From Amycolatopsis nigrescens CSC17Ta-90 (GTDB lineage Bacteria; Actinomycetota; Actinomycetes; Mycobacteriales; Pseudonocardiaceae): a stretch of 64,000 bases of DNA. Below are positions 35,592 through 44,722 of this stretch, piece after piece (position 1 is the first letter of the stretch; the number at the start of each line of letters is the position of its first letter). A model generated the notes under the pieces. The model ran no database searches and was not told the origin of the DNA. It was given only the letters and a program-made list of their open reading frames with translations. The DNA is taken from the NCBI RefSeq assembly GCF_000384315.1, contig NZ_ARVW01000001.1, positions 5,890,157 through 5,954,156 of the forward strand, read 5' to 3'. A program made the translations under genes and the position numbers.

Positions 35592-36335
35592 TCAGGACTG
35601 AAGTGCGAAAGTAACGCCCGGCGCGGACGGCTCCTCCGGCCGCGGCAGCCAGCGGTCATCGCGCACCGGCAGCCGCCCTTCGAGCGCGGCCAGCACGGCG
35701 TCCCTTGCCACCGGCAGCGTCTCGGCCACGGTGACCTGACGGTCCAGTTCGGCGGACAGCGACGTGACCCCGGCGTCGGAGATCCCGCAGGGCACGATCT
35801 TGTCGAAGGCGCTGAGGTCCGCGTCGCAGTTCAGCTCGAAACCGTGCATGGTCACGCCGCGCTGCACCCGGATGCCGATCGCGGCGATCTTCCGTTCCCG
35901 CCCGCGATCGTCGGCCGGGATCCAGACCCCGCTCCGGCCCTCCACCCGTCCGGTGTGCACCCCGAACAGCTCGCAGACGTGGATCAGCGCCTCTTCCAGC
36001 CGTCGCACGTAGTGCACCACGTCGATCGGGTCGGCGAGCTTGACGATCGGGTAGCCGACCAGCTGGCCCGGCCCGTGCCAGGTGATCTTGCCGCCGCGGT
36101 CGACGTCGACCACCGGGGTGCCGTCGGTGGGCCGGTCCGCCGGCTCGGTGCGCTTGCCGGCGGTGTACACCGAGGGGTGCTCCAGCAGCAGCATGGTGTC
36201 CGGGCCTTCGCCGTCCGCGCGGGCGGTGACGTGCCGGCGTTGCAGCTCCCACGCCTCGAGGTAGTCGATCGTGCCGATCGGGCGGACGTCCACCGGTTCG
36301 GTGCTGGCGCGGCAGGTCACGGCTGAAGAGCTCAC
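35592..36335 (-). CDS. lipB: octanoyltransferase
   Basis: A 247-residue enzyme that moves octanoate from acyl carrier protein to lipoyl domains. Conserved features are '[15 protein letters not shown]', '[17 protein letters not shown]', 'RSGVWI', '[22 protein letters not shown]' with the catalytic Lys, and 'VPCGI' with the catalytic Cys. In mycobacteria lipB is adjacent to lipA; here they are separated by accessory genes. It is followed by the PAP2 gene 10 bases away in the upstream direction on the same strand. Confidence 0.96.
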   Translation of the reverse strand: MSSSAVTCRASTEPVDVRPIGTIDYLEAWELQRRHVTARADGEGPDTMLLLEHPSVYTAGKRTEPADRPTDGTPVVDVDRGGKITWHGPGQLVGYPIVKLADPIDVVHYVRRLEEALIHVCELFGVHTGRVEGRSGVWIPADDRGRERKIAAIGIRVQRGVTMHGFELNCDADLSAFDKIVPCGISDAGVTSLSAELDRQVTVAETLPVARDAVLAALEGRLPVRDDRWLPRPEEPSAPGVTFALQS

Positions 36336-36345
36336 CAGAGCGAGG

Positions 36346-36996
36346 TTACGCCGCCCGGCCGGTCACCGGTATCCGGTGCGAAGGCGTGGGAAGCAGGCCG
36401 AGGACGGCAGCGGCGAGCAGGCCGACGCCGAGCACGCCGAGCACCGCGCCGATCGTGTCCGTCAGCCAGTGCACGCCGAGGACCAGGCGGTTCGCCGCGC
36501 TGAACACGGTCGCCGCGGCGGCGAGCACGGCCACCCGGCGGACCAGCGCCGGTGCCAGCCAGACGCAGAGCAGCACGGCGGCGAAGCCGGTGGTGGCGAC
36601 CGACGTCACATGCCCGCTGGGGTAGCTCAGGTCGGGGTACTCGCGCGGCCGGTCCCGCAGGAACAGCGGTTTGGCCACCAGGCTGGTGAGCCGGCAGAGC
36701 ACCAGCACGGCCGCCGTGCGCAGCAGCACCCCGGCCCGCGCGCGGACGCCGAGCCGCCAGCTCACCGCGGCCGCGACCGCCAGCCCGGCGCCGAACACGA
36801 TCGGCAGGACGGGACCGAACACGTCGGTCACCGCGGCGGCCACCCGCCCCGCCGGTGCCCCCGCCTGCCCGCTCAGCCAGTTGCGCACCGCCAGGTCGAC
36901 CCCGGGAGGATGACCGCTCACCAGCAGCCCGAGCGTCAGGAACAGGGTCAGCAGCGCGACCCCGAGCACCACCCAGCGCACCTTCGGCACCGTCAC
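36346..36996 (-). CDS. PAP2-family membrane phosphatase
   Basis: About 216 residues and six membrane helices. All three phosphatase motifs are present: [17 protein letters not shown] and [11 protein letters not shown]. Such enzymes dephosphorylate lipid phosphates such as undecaprenyl pyrophosphate or phosphatidate at the outer membrane face. The GTG start at 36996 overlaps the epimerase stop by 4 bases (GTGA), so it is translationally coupled to it and part of the lipoate-region operon. Confidence 0.9.
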   Translation of the reverse strand: MTVPKVRWVVLGVALLTLFLTLGLLVSGHPPGVDLAVRNWLSGQAGAPAGRVAAAVTDVFGPVLPIVFGAGLAVAAAVSWRLGVRARAGVLLRTAAVLVLCRLTSLVAKPLFLRDRPREYPDLSYPSGHVTSVATTGFAAVLLCVWLAPALVRRVAVLAAAATVFSAANRLVLGVHWLTDTIGAVLGVLGVGLLAAAVLGLLPTPSHRIPVTGRAA

Positions 36997-37895
36997 AGGG
37001 CCGCCGAGAGGGCCGAGGGCAGGTCCTGATGGGCGAACCGGAACCCGGCCGTGGTCAGGGCTCGCGGCAGCGCGCGCTGGCCGTACAGCGCCATCTCCGC
37101 ACCGGCCTGGCCGATCACCAGCTTCAGCGCCGGCCCGGGCACCCACCACGGCGACGGCCGGTGCAGCGCCCGGCCGAATTCCCTGGTGAACTCGGCGTTG
37201 GTGGCCGGGGCCGGGCCGGTCAGGTTCACCGGGCCGGAGATCGAGTCGTGCTCCAGCAGGAACCCGATCGCGGCCACCTCGTCGGCCAGGCTGATCCACG
37301 GCATGTACTGCGTGCCGCTGCCGAGCTTCCCGCCCAGCGCCAGCCGGAAGAGCGGCTTGAGGGTGCCGAGCAGGCCGCCGTCGCCGGAGAGCACCAGCCC
37401 GGTGCGCAGCCGCACCACCCTGGCCCCGGCCCGCTCGGCGGGTGCCGTCGCGGCTTCCCAGGCCACGCACATGTCCGCGAGGAAACCGGTACCGGCCGGC
37501 GCCGACTCGTCCAGCTCACGCGCGCCGCCGTCGCCGTAGAAGCCGACCGCGGAGGCGTTCAGCAGCACCGGGACGCCGTGCTCGGCGACCGCTTCGGCGA
37601 GTACTTCGGTGGGCCCCACCCGGCTGTCCAGGAGCACCTGCTTGCGGGCGGCGCTCCAGCGGGCCGGGAACAGCGGCGCGCCGCACAGGTTCACCACCGC
37701 GCCTACCCCGCCGCCCCCGTCGACCCCACTGAAGGCGCCGTCGTCGATCCGGCCCGCCGGCGGGTCCCAGCCGTACTCGTCCGGTGTTCCGGGCGCCCGC
37801 CGCACCAGCCGGCGCACCTCGTGCCCCGACTCGCGCAGCCGCGTGCTGAGTGCGTTTCCGATCAGGCCGCTGGCCCCGGCGATGAGTACGCGCAT
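36993..37895 (-). CDS. SDR39U1-type epimerase (TIGR01777 family)
   Basis: A 300-residue atypical short-chain dehydrogenase. N-terminal 'MRVLIAGASGLIGNALSTRL' binds NAD(P). 'NLCGAPLFPARWSAARKQVLLDSRVGPT' and the C-terminal DUF1731 block ('PGPALKLVIGQAGAEMALYGQRALPRALTTAGFRFAHQDLPSAL') identify the family. Function unknown. In Mycobacterium tuberculosis a homologue lies between dlaT and lipB (Rv2216, from memory), the same relative place as here, so a link to lipoylated complexes is possible. Confidence 0.9.
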   Translation of the reverse strand: MRVLIAGASGLIGNALSTRLRESGHEVRRLVRRAPGTPDEYGWDPPAGRIDDGAFSGVDGGGGVGAVVNLCGAPLFPARWSAARKQVLLDSRVGPTEVLAEAVAEHGVPVLLNASAVGFYGDGGARELDESAPAGTGFLADMCVAWEAATAPAERAGARVVRLRTGLVLSGDGGLLGTLKPLFRLALGGKLGSGTQYMPWISLADEVAAIGFLLEHDSISGPVNLTGPAPATNAEFTREFGRALHRPSPWWVPGPALKLVIGQAGAEMALYGQRALPRALTTAGFRFAHQDLPSALSAAL

Positions 37896-37944
37896 GCTCC
37901 CAACCCTTGCCTACCCCACCCTTCCCCGCACCCCGGGTACCCGT

Positions 37945-38003
37945 AAGTCCGTGAAGGGCCCCTTGCCTACCTTCAAAGTAGGCAAGGGGCCCTTCACGGA
38001 CTT
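37945..38003. terminator. long hairpin, family A copy 2
   Basis: Perfect 26-base stem (arms 37945-37970 and 37978-38003, loop CTTCAAA). It begins 15 bases past the sucB stop on the minus strand. The tip CCTACCTTCAAAGTAGG is the exact reverse complement of the tip of copy 1, so the two are inserted in opposite orientation. Confidence 0.8.
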
Positions 38004-38018
38004 GTCGCGGGGGAGGGG

Positions 38019-39827
38019 TCAGAGGCCGAGTTCGTCCTCGAAGTTGCCCTCTTCCAGGCGCTGCTTGATGGTGGTGACGAACCGGCCAGCGTCGGCACCG
38101 TCGATGAGCCGGTGGTCGTAGGTCAGTGGCAGGAACGCCATCGACCTGACCGCGATGGTGTCGTTGCCGTCCGCGTCCGCGATCACCACCGGGCGCTTGA
38201 CCACCGCGCCGGTGCCCAGCATGCCGGACTGCGGCTGGACGATGATCGGGGTGTCGAACAGCGCCCCGTTGCTGCCGATGTTGGTCACCGTGAAGGTGCC
38301 ACCGGTCAGCTCGTCCGGCTTGATCCCGTTGCCGCGGGCCCGCGCCGCCAGGTCGGCGATCTTGTGCGCCAGCCCGGCGAGGCTGAGGTCACCCGCGTCG
38401 TGGATGACCACGGAGAGCAGGCCCTTGTCGGTGTCCACCGCGATACCGAGGTGGACCGCACCGTGGTAGGTGATCTCCTTGGTCTCCTCGTTGTACGAGG
38501 CGTTGACGTTCGGGTGCTGCTTCAGCGCCTCCACGGTGGCCTTCGCGAAGAACGGCAGGAACGTCAGGTTGACGCCCTCGCGCTCCTTGAAGGCCGCCTT
38601 CGCCCGCTGCCGGAGCTTGGCGATCTTGGTCACGTCGACCTCGTGCACCTGGGTCAGCTGCGCGGAAATCTGCAGCGACTCCCTGGTCTTGGTGGCCGTG
38701 ATCTGCCGGATCCGGTTGGCCTTCTGCACGGTGCCGCGCAGCGCGGCCAGCTCGGGCGACGGCTCGGAGGACCGCCGTGCCGCCGGCGCGGAGGCCGCGG
38801 CCGGAGCGCTCGACTGTGCTGATGGAGCCGCAGGGGCCGCCGGGGTGGGCTGCTTCTGCTTCTCCTCGACCGCCGCGAGCACGTCCTGCTTGCGGATCCG
38901 GCCGCCGACCCCGCTGCCGGTGAGGGCGTTGAGGTCGATGTCGTGCTCCGAGGCCAGCTTGCGAACCAACGGGGTCACGTACGGGCCGGTGCCCTGCGGA
39001 TCCGAGCTGGACCCCGCGGGGGGTGCCGCCGCGGCGGGCTTGGCCGGTTCGGGCTCTGGCCTTGGCGCGGGAGCGGGTTCCGGCGTCGGCTCTGGCCTGG
39101 CCTGCTGGGCAGGTTCGGGCGCCGGGGCCGCCTTGGGCTCTTCCTTCGCCGGGGCCTGCTCCTGCTTCGCCGGGGCGGAACCGGCGGCGCCGATTACCGC
39201 GAGCTGGCCGCCGACCTCGACGGTCTCGTCCTCGGCCACGCTGATCTCGAGCACCGTGCCGGCGACCGGGGAGGGGACCTCGGTGTCGACCTTGTCGGTG
39301 GAGATCTCCAGCAACGGCTCGTCCACCTCGACCGAGTCGCCGACCTGCTTGAGCCACCGGGTGACGGTGCCTTCGGTCACGCTCTCGCCGAGCTCGGGCA
39401 AAGTGACCGAGGTGCCGGAGGCGGAGCCGCCGTCACCGGACGAGGATTGCGCCGCCGGTGCCGCCGGGGCCGGTTCCCGCGGTGCGGGCTCGGGCTCGGG
39501 TGCCGGCTGCCGCTCCGGCTCGGGGGCCGCCTGCGGCTCGGACTGCTGTGACTGCTCGGGCTGCCCGGTGTCGGCCGCGCCGGAGCCGGAGCCGTCGTCG
39601 ATGATCGCCAGCACGCCGCCGACCTCGACCGTCTCGTCCTCCTGCGCGCTGATCTTCTGCACCGTGCCGGCGACCGGGGAGGGGACCTCGGTGTCGACCT
39701 TGTCGGTGGAGATCTCCAGCAACGGCTCGTCTACCTCGACACGGTCACCCTCCTGCTTCAACCACCGGGTGACGGTGCCCTCCGTGACGCTCTCACCGAG
39801 CTCCGGCAATGTGACGGAGTACGCCAT
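38019..39827 (-). CDS. sucB: dihydrolipoamide acyltransferase E2 (SucB/DlaT type)
   Basis: A 602-residue E2 component. Two lipoyl domains carry lysines Lys43 and Lys179 in the motif STDKVDTE, joined by Pro/Ala/Glu-rich linkers. A subunit-binding domain follows near 285-320 ('[24 protein letters not shown]'), then the catalytic domain ending '[15 protein letters not shown]'. In actinobacteria this E2 serves pyruvate dehydrogenase and sometimes peroxide defence. It lies 62 bases from lpd, which encodes its E3. The DNA of the two lipoyl domains is identical over 72 bases. Confidence 0.95.
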   Translation of the reverse strand: MAYSVTLPELGESVTEGTVTRWLKQEGDRVEVDEPLLEISTDKVDTEVPSPVAGTVQKISAQEDETVEVGGVLAIIDDGSGSGAADTGQPEQSQQSEPQAAPEPERQPAPEPEPAPREPAPAAPAAQSSSGDGGSASGTSVTLPELGESVTEGTVTRWLKQVGDSVEVDEPLLEISTDKVDTEVPSPVAGTVLEISVAEDETVEVGGQLAVIGAAGSAPAKQEQAPAKEEPKAAPAPEPAQQARPEPTPEPAPAPRPEPEPAKPAAAAPPAGSSSDPQGTGPYVTPLVRKLASEHDIDLNALTGSGVGGRIRKQDVLAAVEEKQKQPTPAAPAAPSAQSSAPAAASAPAARRSSEPSPELAALRGTVQKANRIRQITATKTRESLQISAQLTQVHEVDVTKIAKLRQRAKAAFKEREGVNLTFLPFFAKATVEALKQHPNVNASYNEETKEITYHGAVHLGIAVDTDKGLLSVVIHDAGDLSLAGLAHKIADLAARARGNGIKPDELTGGTFTVTNIGSNGALFDTPIIVQPQSGMLGTGAVVKRPVVIADADGNDTIAVRSMAFLPLTYDHRLIDGADAGRFVTTIKQRLEEGNFEDELGL

Positions 39828-39889
39828 CGTTCGCTGACTCCCTTGATGTGTCTGGATTTGTGCTGGCTTGTCAGTGCTATCTCGGTTTG

Positions 39890-41263
39890 TCAGCTGTGCA
39901 CGTGCAGTGGCTTGCCGGCCAGGGCAAGGTGCGCTTCGCCGAGGGCCTCGGTCTGGGTGGGGTGGGCGTGGATGAGCGGGGCGACATCCTCCGGGAACGC
40001 CTCCCAGTTGTAGATCAGCTGTGCTTCACCGATCAGCTCGCCGACCCGGTCGCCGACCAGGTGCAGGCCGACCACCGGCCCGTCCGGTGCCTTGATCAGC
40101 TTGACCGCACCGGAGGTCTTCAGGATCTGGCTCTTGCCGTTGCCGGCAAGGTCGTAGGTGAACGTGGTCACGTCCGGACCGTACTTCTCCTTGGCCGCGG
40201 CCTCGGTCAGGCCGACCGAGGCGACCTCGGGGTGCGAGTAGGTGACCCGGGGGATGCCGGCCTCGTCGATCGCGCGCGGGTTCAGCCCGGCGATCTCCTC
40301 GGCCACGAAGATGCCCTGCGCGAACCCGCGGTGCGCGAGCTGCAGGCCGGGCACGATGTCGCCGGCGGCGTACACGTTCTCCAGGTTGGTCCGGAGTCGG
40401 TCGTCGGTGAGCACGAACCCGCGCTCCATCCGCACCCCGGCCTCCTCGTAGCCGTGCCCGGCGGAGTTGGGCCCGCGGCCGACGGCCACCAGTAGCACGT
40501 CCGCCTCCAGGGTCTCGCCGGACTCCAGCGAGACGCTCACGCCGTTCTCGTCCTGCTTCGCACCGGTGAACCGCACGCCGGTCTTGAAGCCGATCTTACG
40601 ACGGCGGAAGGCGCGCTCGAGCTGCTTGGAGGCGAACTCGTCCTCGTTCGGCACCAGCCGCGGCAGCGCTTCCACAATGGTCACTTCGGCGCCGAAGGAG
40701 GCCCAGACGCTGGCGAACTCCACCCCGATCACGCCGCCGCCGAGCACGACGACCTTCTCCGGGATGTAGTCCAGCGACAGCGCCTGCTCACTGGCGATGA
40801 TCCGGCCGCCGAGTTCGAGGCCGGGCAGCGTGCGGGAGTACGAGCCGGTGGCCAGCAGCACGTTCCGGCCGGTGTAGCGGGTGCCGTCCACGTCGACCGA
40901 GTTCGGGCCGACGAAGGTGCCGGTGCCTTCCACCACGGTGACCTTGTGCGCCTTGAACAGGCCCTGCACGCCCTTGTAGAGGCGGCTGACGATGGTGTCC
41001 TTGTACTTGTTGACGCCGGCGATGTCGACGCCTTCCAGCGAGGCCTTCACGCCGAACTGCTCGGCTTCGCGGGCCGAGTCGGCGACCTCCGCCGCGTGCA
41101 GCAGGGCCTTGGTCGGGATGCAGCCTCGGTGCAGGCAGGTCCCGCCCAGCTTGTCCTGCTCGATCAGGATGACGGAAAGGCCCAGCTCGGCCGCGCGGAA
41201 CGCCGCGGCATAGCCGCCCGATCCGCCACCAAGGATCACAAGGTCGGCGGAGGTGTCGGTCAC
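39890..41263 (-). CDS. lpd: dihydrolipoamide dehydrogenase (E3)
   Basis: A 457-residue flavoprotein disulfide reductase. '[22 protein letters not shown]' binds FAD, and the redox disulfide is Cys43/Cys48 in [13 protein letters not shown]. '[20 protein letters not shown]' binds NAD, and the C-terminal '[17 protein letters not shown]' supplies the active-site His-Glu pair. The GTG at 41263 is preceded by GAGGAG at the right distance; a 31-residue upstream extension lacks a site. It reoxidises lipoamide on the neighbouring E2 and could also serve the acetoin-type complex at 56.7-59.8 kb, which has no E3 of its own. Confidence 0.95.
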   Translation of the reverse strand: MTDTSADLVILGGGSGGYAAAFRAAELGLSVILIEQDKLGGTCLHRGCIPTKALLHAAEVADSAREAEQFGVKASLEGVDIAGVNKYKDTIVSRLYKGVQGLFKAHKVTVVEGTGTFVGPNSVDVDGTRYTGRNVLLATGSYSRTLPGLELGGRIIASEQALSLDYIPEKVVVLGGGVIGVEFASVWASFGAEVTIVEALPRLVPNEDEFASKQLERAFRRRKIGFKTGVRFTGAKQDENGVSVSLESGETLEADVLLVAVGRGPNSAGHGYEEAGVRMERGFVLTDDRLRTNLENVYAAGDIVPGLQLAHRGFAQGIFVAEEIAGLNPRAIDEAGIPRVTYSHPEVASVGLTEAAAKEKYGPDVTTFTYDLAGNGKSQILKTSGAVKLIKAPDGPVVGLHLVGDRVGELIGEAQLIYNWEAFPEDVAPLIHAHPTQTEALGEAHLALAGKPLHVHS

Positions 41264-41467
41264 TTCAATAACTCCTCGGCTGGCAACGTCGGTGGTTGCT
41301 CGTAGTCTGCTCGTTCTCGCTGCGTAACGCTGTTCCGCGCGCGCAACACACGCCATCTTGTCACTAGGTCCGTCACGCTTGCGACTTAGCCGGGTGTGTG
41401 GCTACGCGTAACGGGTCCGCTCGGGATAATGATCGGGTAAAGGCCAGTGAGAGGTGAGGTGGTCGAG

Positions 41468-41809
41468 GTGGGTCTCTTCGACTCGATGCGTCGGAAGCGC
41501 AAGGGTGATGGAAAGCCCGGCACCCTGCGTAAGGCCAGTTCAGGCGATACGAAGCACCTGGAGGAATGGGCGGCGTCGAGGAACGGGGTGGAGGCCTACG
41601 TCGAGCCGCGGACCGCGGTCACCGAGACCACCGTGGTGTTGATCGCACACGACGGCGAATGGACCCGCCGCCGGATCGACAGCCTGGAGGCCGCGCAGCA
41701 GTTCGGGCGGAAGCGGTCGATCCCGGTCTACGAGGTGGCGAAGGTCGGCTACCCGAAGCGGATGCGTGAGTACACCGAGCGGCAGAAGCGGCGCAAGTCA
41801 ACGGGCTGA
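41468..41809 (+). CDS. small conserved actinobacterial protein
   Basis: About 113 residues from GTG 41468 (MGLFDSMRRKRKG). Basic N- and C-terminal tails flank a compact core with 'VEAYVEPRTAVTETTVVLIAHDGEWTRRRID' and 'AQQFGRKRSIPVYEVAKVGYPKRMREYTER'. Proteins of this kind, often annotated loosely as oxidoreductases, seem to accompany the lpd/sucB region in related genomes; no function is known to me. No catalytic motif seen. Confidence 0.75.
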   Translation: MGLFDSMRRKRKGDGKPGTLRKASSGDTKHLEEWAASRNGVEAYVEPRTAVTETTVVLIAHDGEWTRRRIDSLEAAQQFGRKRSIPVYEVAKVGYPKRMREYTERQKRRKSTG

Positions 41810-41813
41810 GCCC

Positions 41814-41859
41814 CTCGTGAGTGAAAAGTGTTGCTCCGGGAACGTTTTTCACTCACGAG
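41814..41859. terminator. long hairpin, family E
   Basis: Arms 41814-41832 and 41841-41859 (19 bases, two mismatches, 8-base loop). Core CTCGTGAGTGAAAA. It begins 4 bases after one stop and ends 9 bases before the stop of the convergent gene. Short A and T tracts occur inside the arms. Confidence 0.75.
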
Positions 41860-41868
41860 CGGAGCCGC

Positions 41869-42936
41869 TCACGAGCCGAGCAGGGCCAGGTGCCGTTCGA
41901 GCAGGTGCCGGAACGTGGGATGCACGGTCGAGCCGAGCGCGGCGTCCCATTCCACGGTCAGCCAGCGCGTGCCTGCCTTGGTCAGGGTGATTACGGGCGC
42001 TTCGCCGGTGTCTCGGGCCTCGCTGAGCACGAGCACCCCGGTCTCGGTGGCCCTCAGCTCGCCGGCGCCGAGCAGCCGGGGGAACACCACGTCCGGCGGC
42101 AGGCCGTCGGACGTGCGCAGGAAGGCCAGGTAGTCCTCCGGCAGGCGCTCGCCCAGCCGCCGCTGCACGGCGCGCAGCCGCCCTTCGTCGGCGGGCGGGC
42201 AGAGATGGCCACCGCCGCGCAGCTCGAGAATCCGGTGGAGCAGATCCGGCCAGTCCAGCCGCTCGGTCGCCGGATAACGCCGGCGCAGGGCGGCGATCAA
42301 GTCTCCCGTGCAGCGCCCGGCCTGTTCGGCGCTCAGGCCGAGCGGGTTGGCGCCCGCGGTCAGCAGCGGGGCGAGGTGCCGGCAGGCGAGCAGGGCGGCG
42401 ACCTCCGGCCGGGGACGGCGCACCGCCTGCTCCGCCCACCGGTTCAGCGCGTCAGCCGGGTCTTTTCCTTGCCGGGCAAGCGATTCCGCTTCGGCCGCGG
42501 CCACCCGCAGCGGGTCCGGCGGGGTGCCGCCGTCGAGTTGCCCCGCCAGGCCCGACACGATCCTGGCCGCGTCGGAGTCGCCGAGCAGGCCGGCGGGTAC
42601 GGCCGGTTCGCGGCGGTTCAGGTACTTCCGGTGCGCGGCCTCTTCGGCGTCGAGATCGAGCGGCGTCAGCGCCTCCGCCCACTCCGGGCGGACGCCGCGC
42701 GCCTCCTGCCACATGGCCCACGCCCTGGCGTGCACCGGATCGGCGGTCAGCGCGGTGACCGGGTGCCCGGTCAGCTCCAGCCAGCGCGACACCAGCCGGT
42801 CCGCCTGCCCGGCGAACCCGGACGAGGCCAGCAGCAGCGCCGCGTGGCAGGCCGTGGCGTCCACCCGGTCCTCGCCGGCCGTGAGCACATCGCGCACGGC
42901 CGGCTCCAGGTACTCCTCGAACCCGAAGGCCGTCAA
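41869..42936 (-). CDS. SMI1/KNR4 (SUKH)-domain protein
   Basis: A 355-residue protein without signal peptide. The N-terminal two-thirds is helical and unassigned. The C-terminal part ('LRAVQRRLGERLPEDYLAFLRTSDGLP', then 'RLLGAGELRAT', 'TRWLTVEWD') matches the SMI1/KNR4 fold, which is often an immunity or scaffold module. It uses a TTG start that overlaps the stop of the preceding small membrane-protein gene (TTGA), so the two are coupled. No toxin gene is visible next to it, so an immunity role is unsupported. Confidence 0.8.
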   Translation of the reverse strand: MTAFGFEEYLEPAVRDVLTAGEDRVDATACHAALLLASSGFAGQADRLVSRWLELTGHPVTALTADPVHARAWAMWQEARGVRPEWAEALTPLDLDAEEAAHRKYLNRREPAVPAGLLGDSDAARIVSGLAGQLDGGTPPDPLRVAAAEAESLARQGKDPADALNRWAEQAVRRPRPEVAALLACRHLAPLLTAGANPLGLSAEQAGRCTGDLIAALRRRYPATERLDWPDLLHRILELRGGGHLCPPADEGRLRAVQRRLGERLPEDYLAFLRTSDGLPPDVVFPRLLGAGELRATETGVLVLSEARDTGEAPVITLTKAGTRWLTVEWDAALGSTVHPTFRHLLERHLALLGS

Positions 42937-43109
42937 GCGTCCGGCTTCGGCCGGTTCAGCACCGCCGACACGGTCGAGAGCACCGCCGCCACCGCCAGCA
43001 CCGCGGTCACCCAGCCGGCGCCGCCGATCACCAGGTTGTAGACCAGCGCGGCGACCATCAGCAGCGCGGCCAGGATGTTCCGGACCTGCAGCGGGGTCGG
43101 CTTCGCCAT
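42933..43109 (-). CDS. 58-residue two-helix membrane protein
   Basis: Begins MAKPTPLQVRNILAALLMVAAL; two hydrophobic helices ('ILAALLMVAALVYNLVIGG', 'WVTAVLAVAAVLSTVSAVL') joined by a short turn, with a charged tail NRPKPDA. It starts 4 bases downstream of the pepA stop and its own stop overlaps the SUKH start. Function unknown. Confidence 0.7.
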   Translation of the reverse strand: MAKPTPLQVRNILAALLMVAALVYNLVIGGAGWVTAVLAVAAVLSTVSAVLNRPKPDA

Positions 43110-43113
43110 CTCG

Positions 43114-44622
43114 TCAGCCCTTTTCCGCGATGTCCGCGAGCACGGCCGCGATCGTGCGCACCGGCACCCCGGTGCCGCCCTTGGCGGTGTAGCCCCACGG
43201 GCCGCCGGCGTTGTAGGACGGGCCCGCGATGTCGATGTGCGCCCAGGCCAGGCCATCGGCGACGAACTCGCGCAGGAACACCCCGGCGGCCAGCATGCCG
43301 CCCCATCGGTGCCCGGTGACGTTGGCCAGGTCGGCCACCCGCGAGTCCAGGTCGGCCCGCAGCTCCTCGGGCAGCGGCATCGCCCAGCCGCCTTCGCCGG
43401 TGGCCCGCGCGATCTCGGCCACCCGGTCGCGGAACTCGTCCGAGCCCATCACCCCGGCGGTGCGGTTGCCCAGTGCGACCACCTGCGCCCCGGTCAGCGT
43501 GGAGGTCTCGATCAGGTAGTCCGGGCCGTCCTCGGCGGCGCGCACCATCGCGTCGGCCAGCACCAGCCTGCCCTCGGCGTCGGTGTTGAGCACCTCCACG
43601 GTCTTGCCGCCGTACATGCTGAGCACGTCCCCGGGGCGGTAGGCGGTGGCCGACGGCAGGTTCTCCGCCAGCGGCAGGTACGCGATCACTTCGAGCGGGT
43701 ACTTCAGCTTCGCCGCGAGCACCACCGAGGCGAGCACCCCGGCCGCACCGGACATGTCCGAGGTCATCTGGTCCATGTTCGCCGCGGGCTTGATCGAGAT
43801 GCCGCCCGAGTCGAAGGTGATTCCCTTGCCGACCAGCGCGACCTTCTTCACCGGCTTGGTGCCCCGGTAGGCGAGCCGGACCAGCCGCGGCTGCCGCGCC
43901 GAGCCGCCGCCGACGCCGAGAATGCCGCCGTAGCCCTTGCGCTTGAGTGCCTTCTCGTCCAGCACCTCGAAGTCGAGCCCGTTCGCTTCGGCGAGCTTGC
44001 GCGCGCGTTCGGCGAAGGAGGCGGGGAACAGGTCGTTCGGCGGGGTGTTGATCAGGTCGCGGGCGGTGAGCACCGCCTCGGCGATCGACGTGGCCGCCTT
44101 CAGCGTGGCGCGGTGCTCGCGCACCGTGCCCTCCGCCGGGCTCACGAAGTCTACTTTGGACACCGGGCCGTCGCCGGGGGCGGACTTGTACTCGGTGAAG
44201 GAATAGGCGCCGAGTGCGGTGCCCTCCACGCTCGCCTGCAGGTCGACGGCGGACAGCGTGCTGAGCACCCGGTCCGTGCCCGACAGCGCCCGCGCGGCGG
44301 CACCGGAGGCGCGGCGGACCTGCTCGGCGGTGACGGTACCGGCCGAGCCATCGGCCTTGCCGAGGCCGACCGCGAGCACCACGTCCGCGGTCAGCTTGCC
44401 CAGCGCCGGCAGCTTGACGACCTCCTCGGCCTTGCCGCTCGCGCCGAGCGTGCCGAGCACCGCGGCCAGCTTGCCGTCGAAGGCGGCGTCCACCGCGTCC
44501 GCACCGGGAGCGAGCGTGACCTGGTCCTCGCCCTGCAGAGTCCCGATCACCACGACATCGGCGCGGTTCTTGGACACCGCCGCCGGCGAGTTCTCGGAAA
44601 GGGCAAACTTCGGCACGGTCAC
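43114..44622 (-). CDS. pepA: leucyl aminopeptidase (M17)
   Basis: About 502 residues. The C-terminal catalytic domain carries 'GKGITFDSGGISIKPAANMDQMTSDMSGAA' (metal Lys and Asp residues) and the family signature NTDAEGRLVLADA. The N-terminal domain is the usual less conserved M17 domain. It releases N-terminal amino acids in the cytoplasm, and homologues may also bind DNA. The GTG at 44622 follows GAGGAG. The order pepA near sucB, lipB and ilvE is like that of pepB in M. tuberculosis. Confidence 0.95.
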   Translation of the reverse strand: MTVPKFALSENSPAAVSKNRADVVVIGTLQGEDQVTLAPGADAVDAAFDGKLAAVLGTLGASGKAEEVVKLPALGKLTADVVLAVGLGKADGSAGTVTAEQVRRASGAAARALSGTDRVLSTLSAVDLQASVEGTALGAYSFTEYKSAPGDGPVSKVDFVSPAEGTVREHRATLKAATSIAEAVLTARDLINTPPNDLFPASFAERARKLAEANGLDFEVLDEKALKRKGYGGILGVGGGSARQPRLVRLAYRGTKPVKKVALVGKGITFDSGGISIKPAANMDQMTSDMSGAAGVLASVVLAAKLKYPLEVIAYLPLAENLPSATAYRPGDVLSMYGGKTVEVLNTDAEGRLVLADAMVRAAEDGPDYLIETSTLTGAQVVALGNRTAGVMGSDEFRDRVAEIARATGEGGWAMPLPEELRADLDSRVADLANVTGHRWGGMLAAGVFLREFVADGLAWAHIDIAGPSYNAGGPWGYTAKGGTGVPVRTIAAVLADIAEKG

Positions 44623-44722
44623 GTTCGGCTCCTCGCGCGTTCGCGTCGGTGGGACCGGGCGGTGCCCGGCTTGATCGTGAGCCATGCTAATGATGGCCGG
44701 TCAGACCGGCGAGAGGCAGGTG

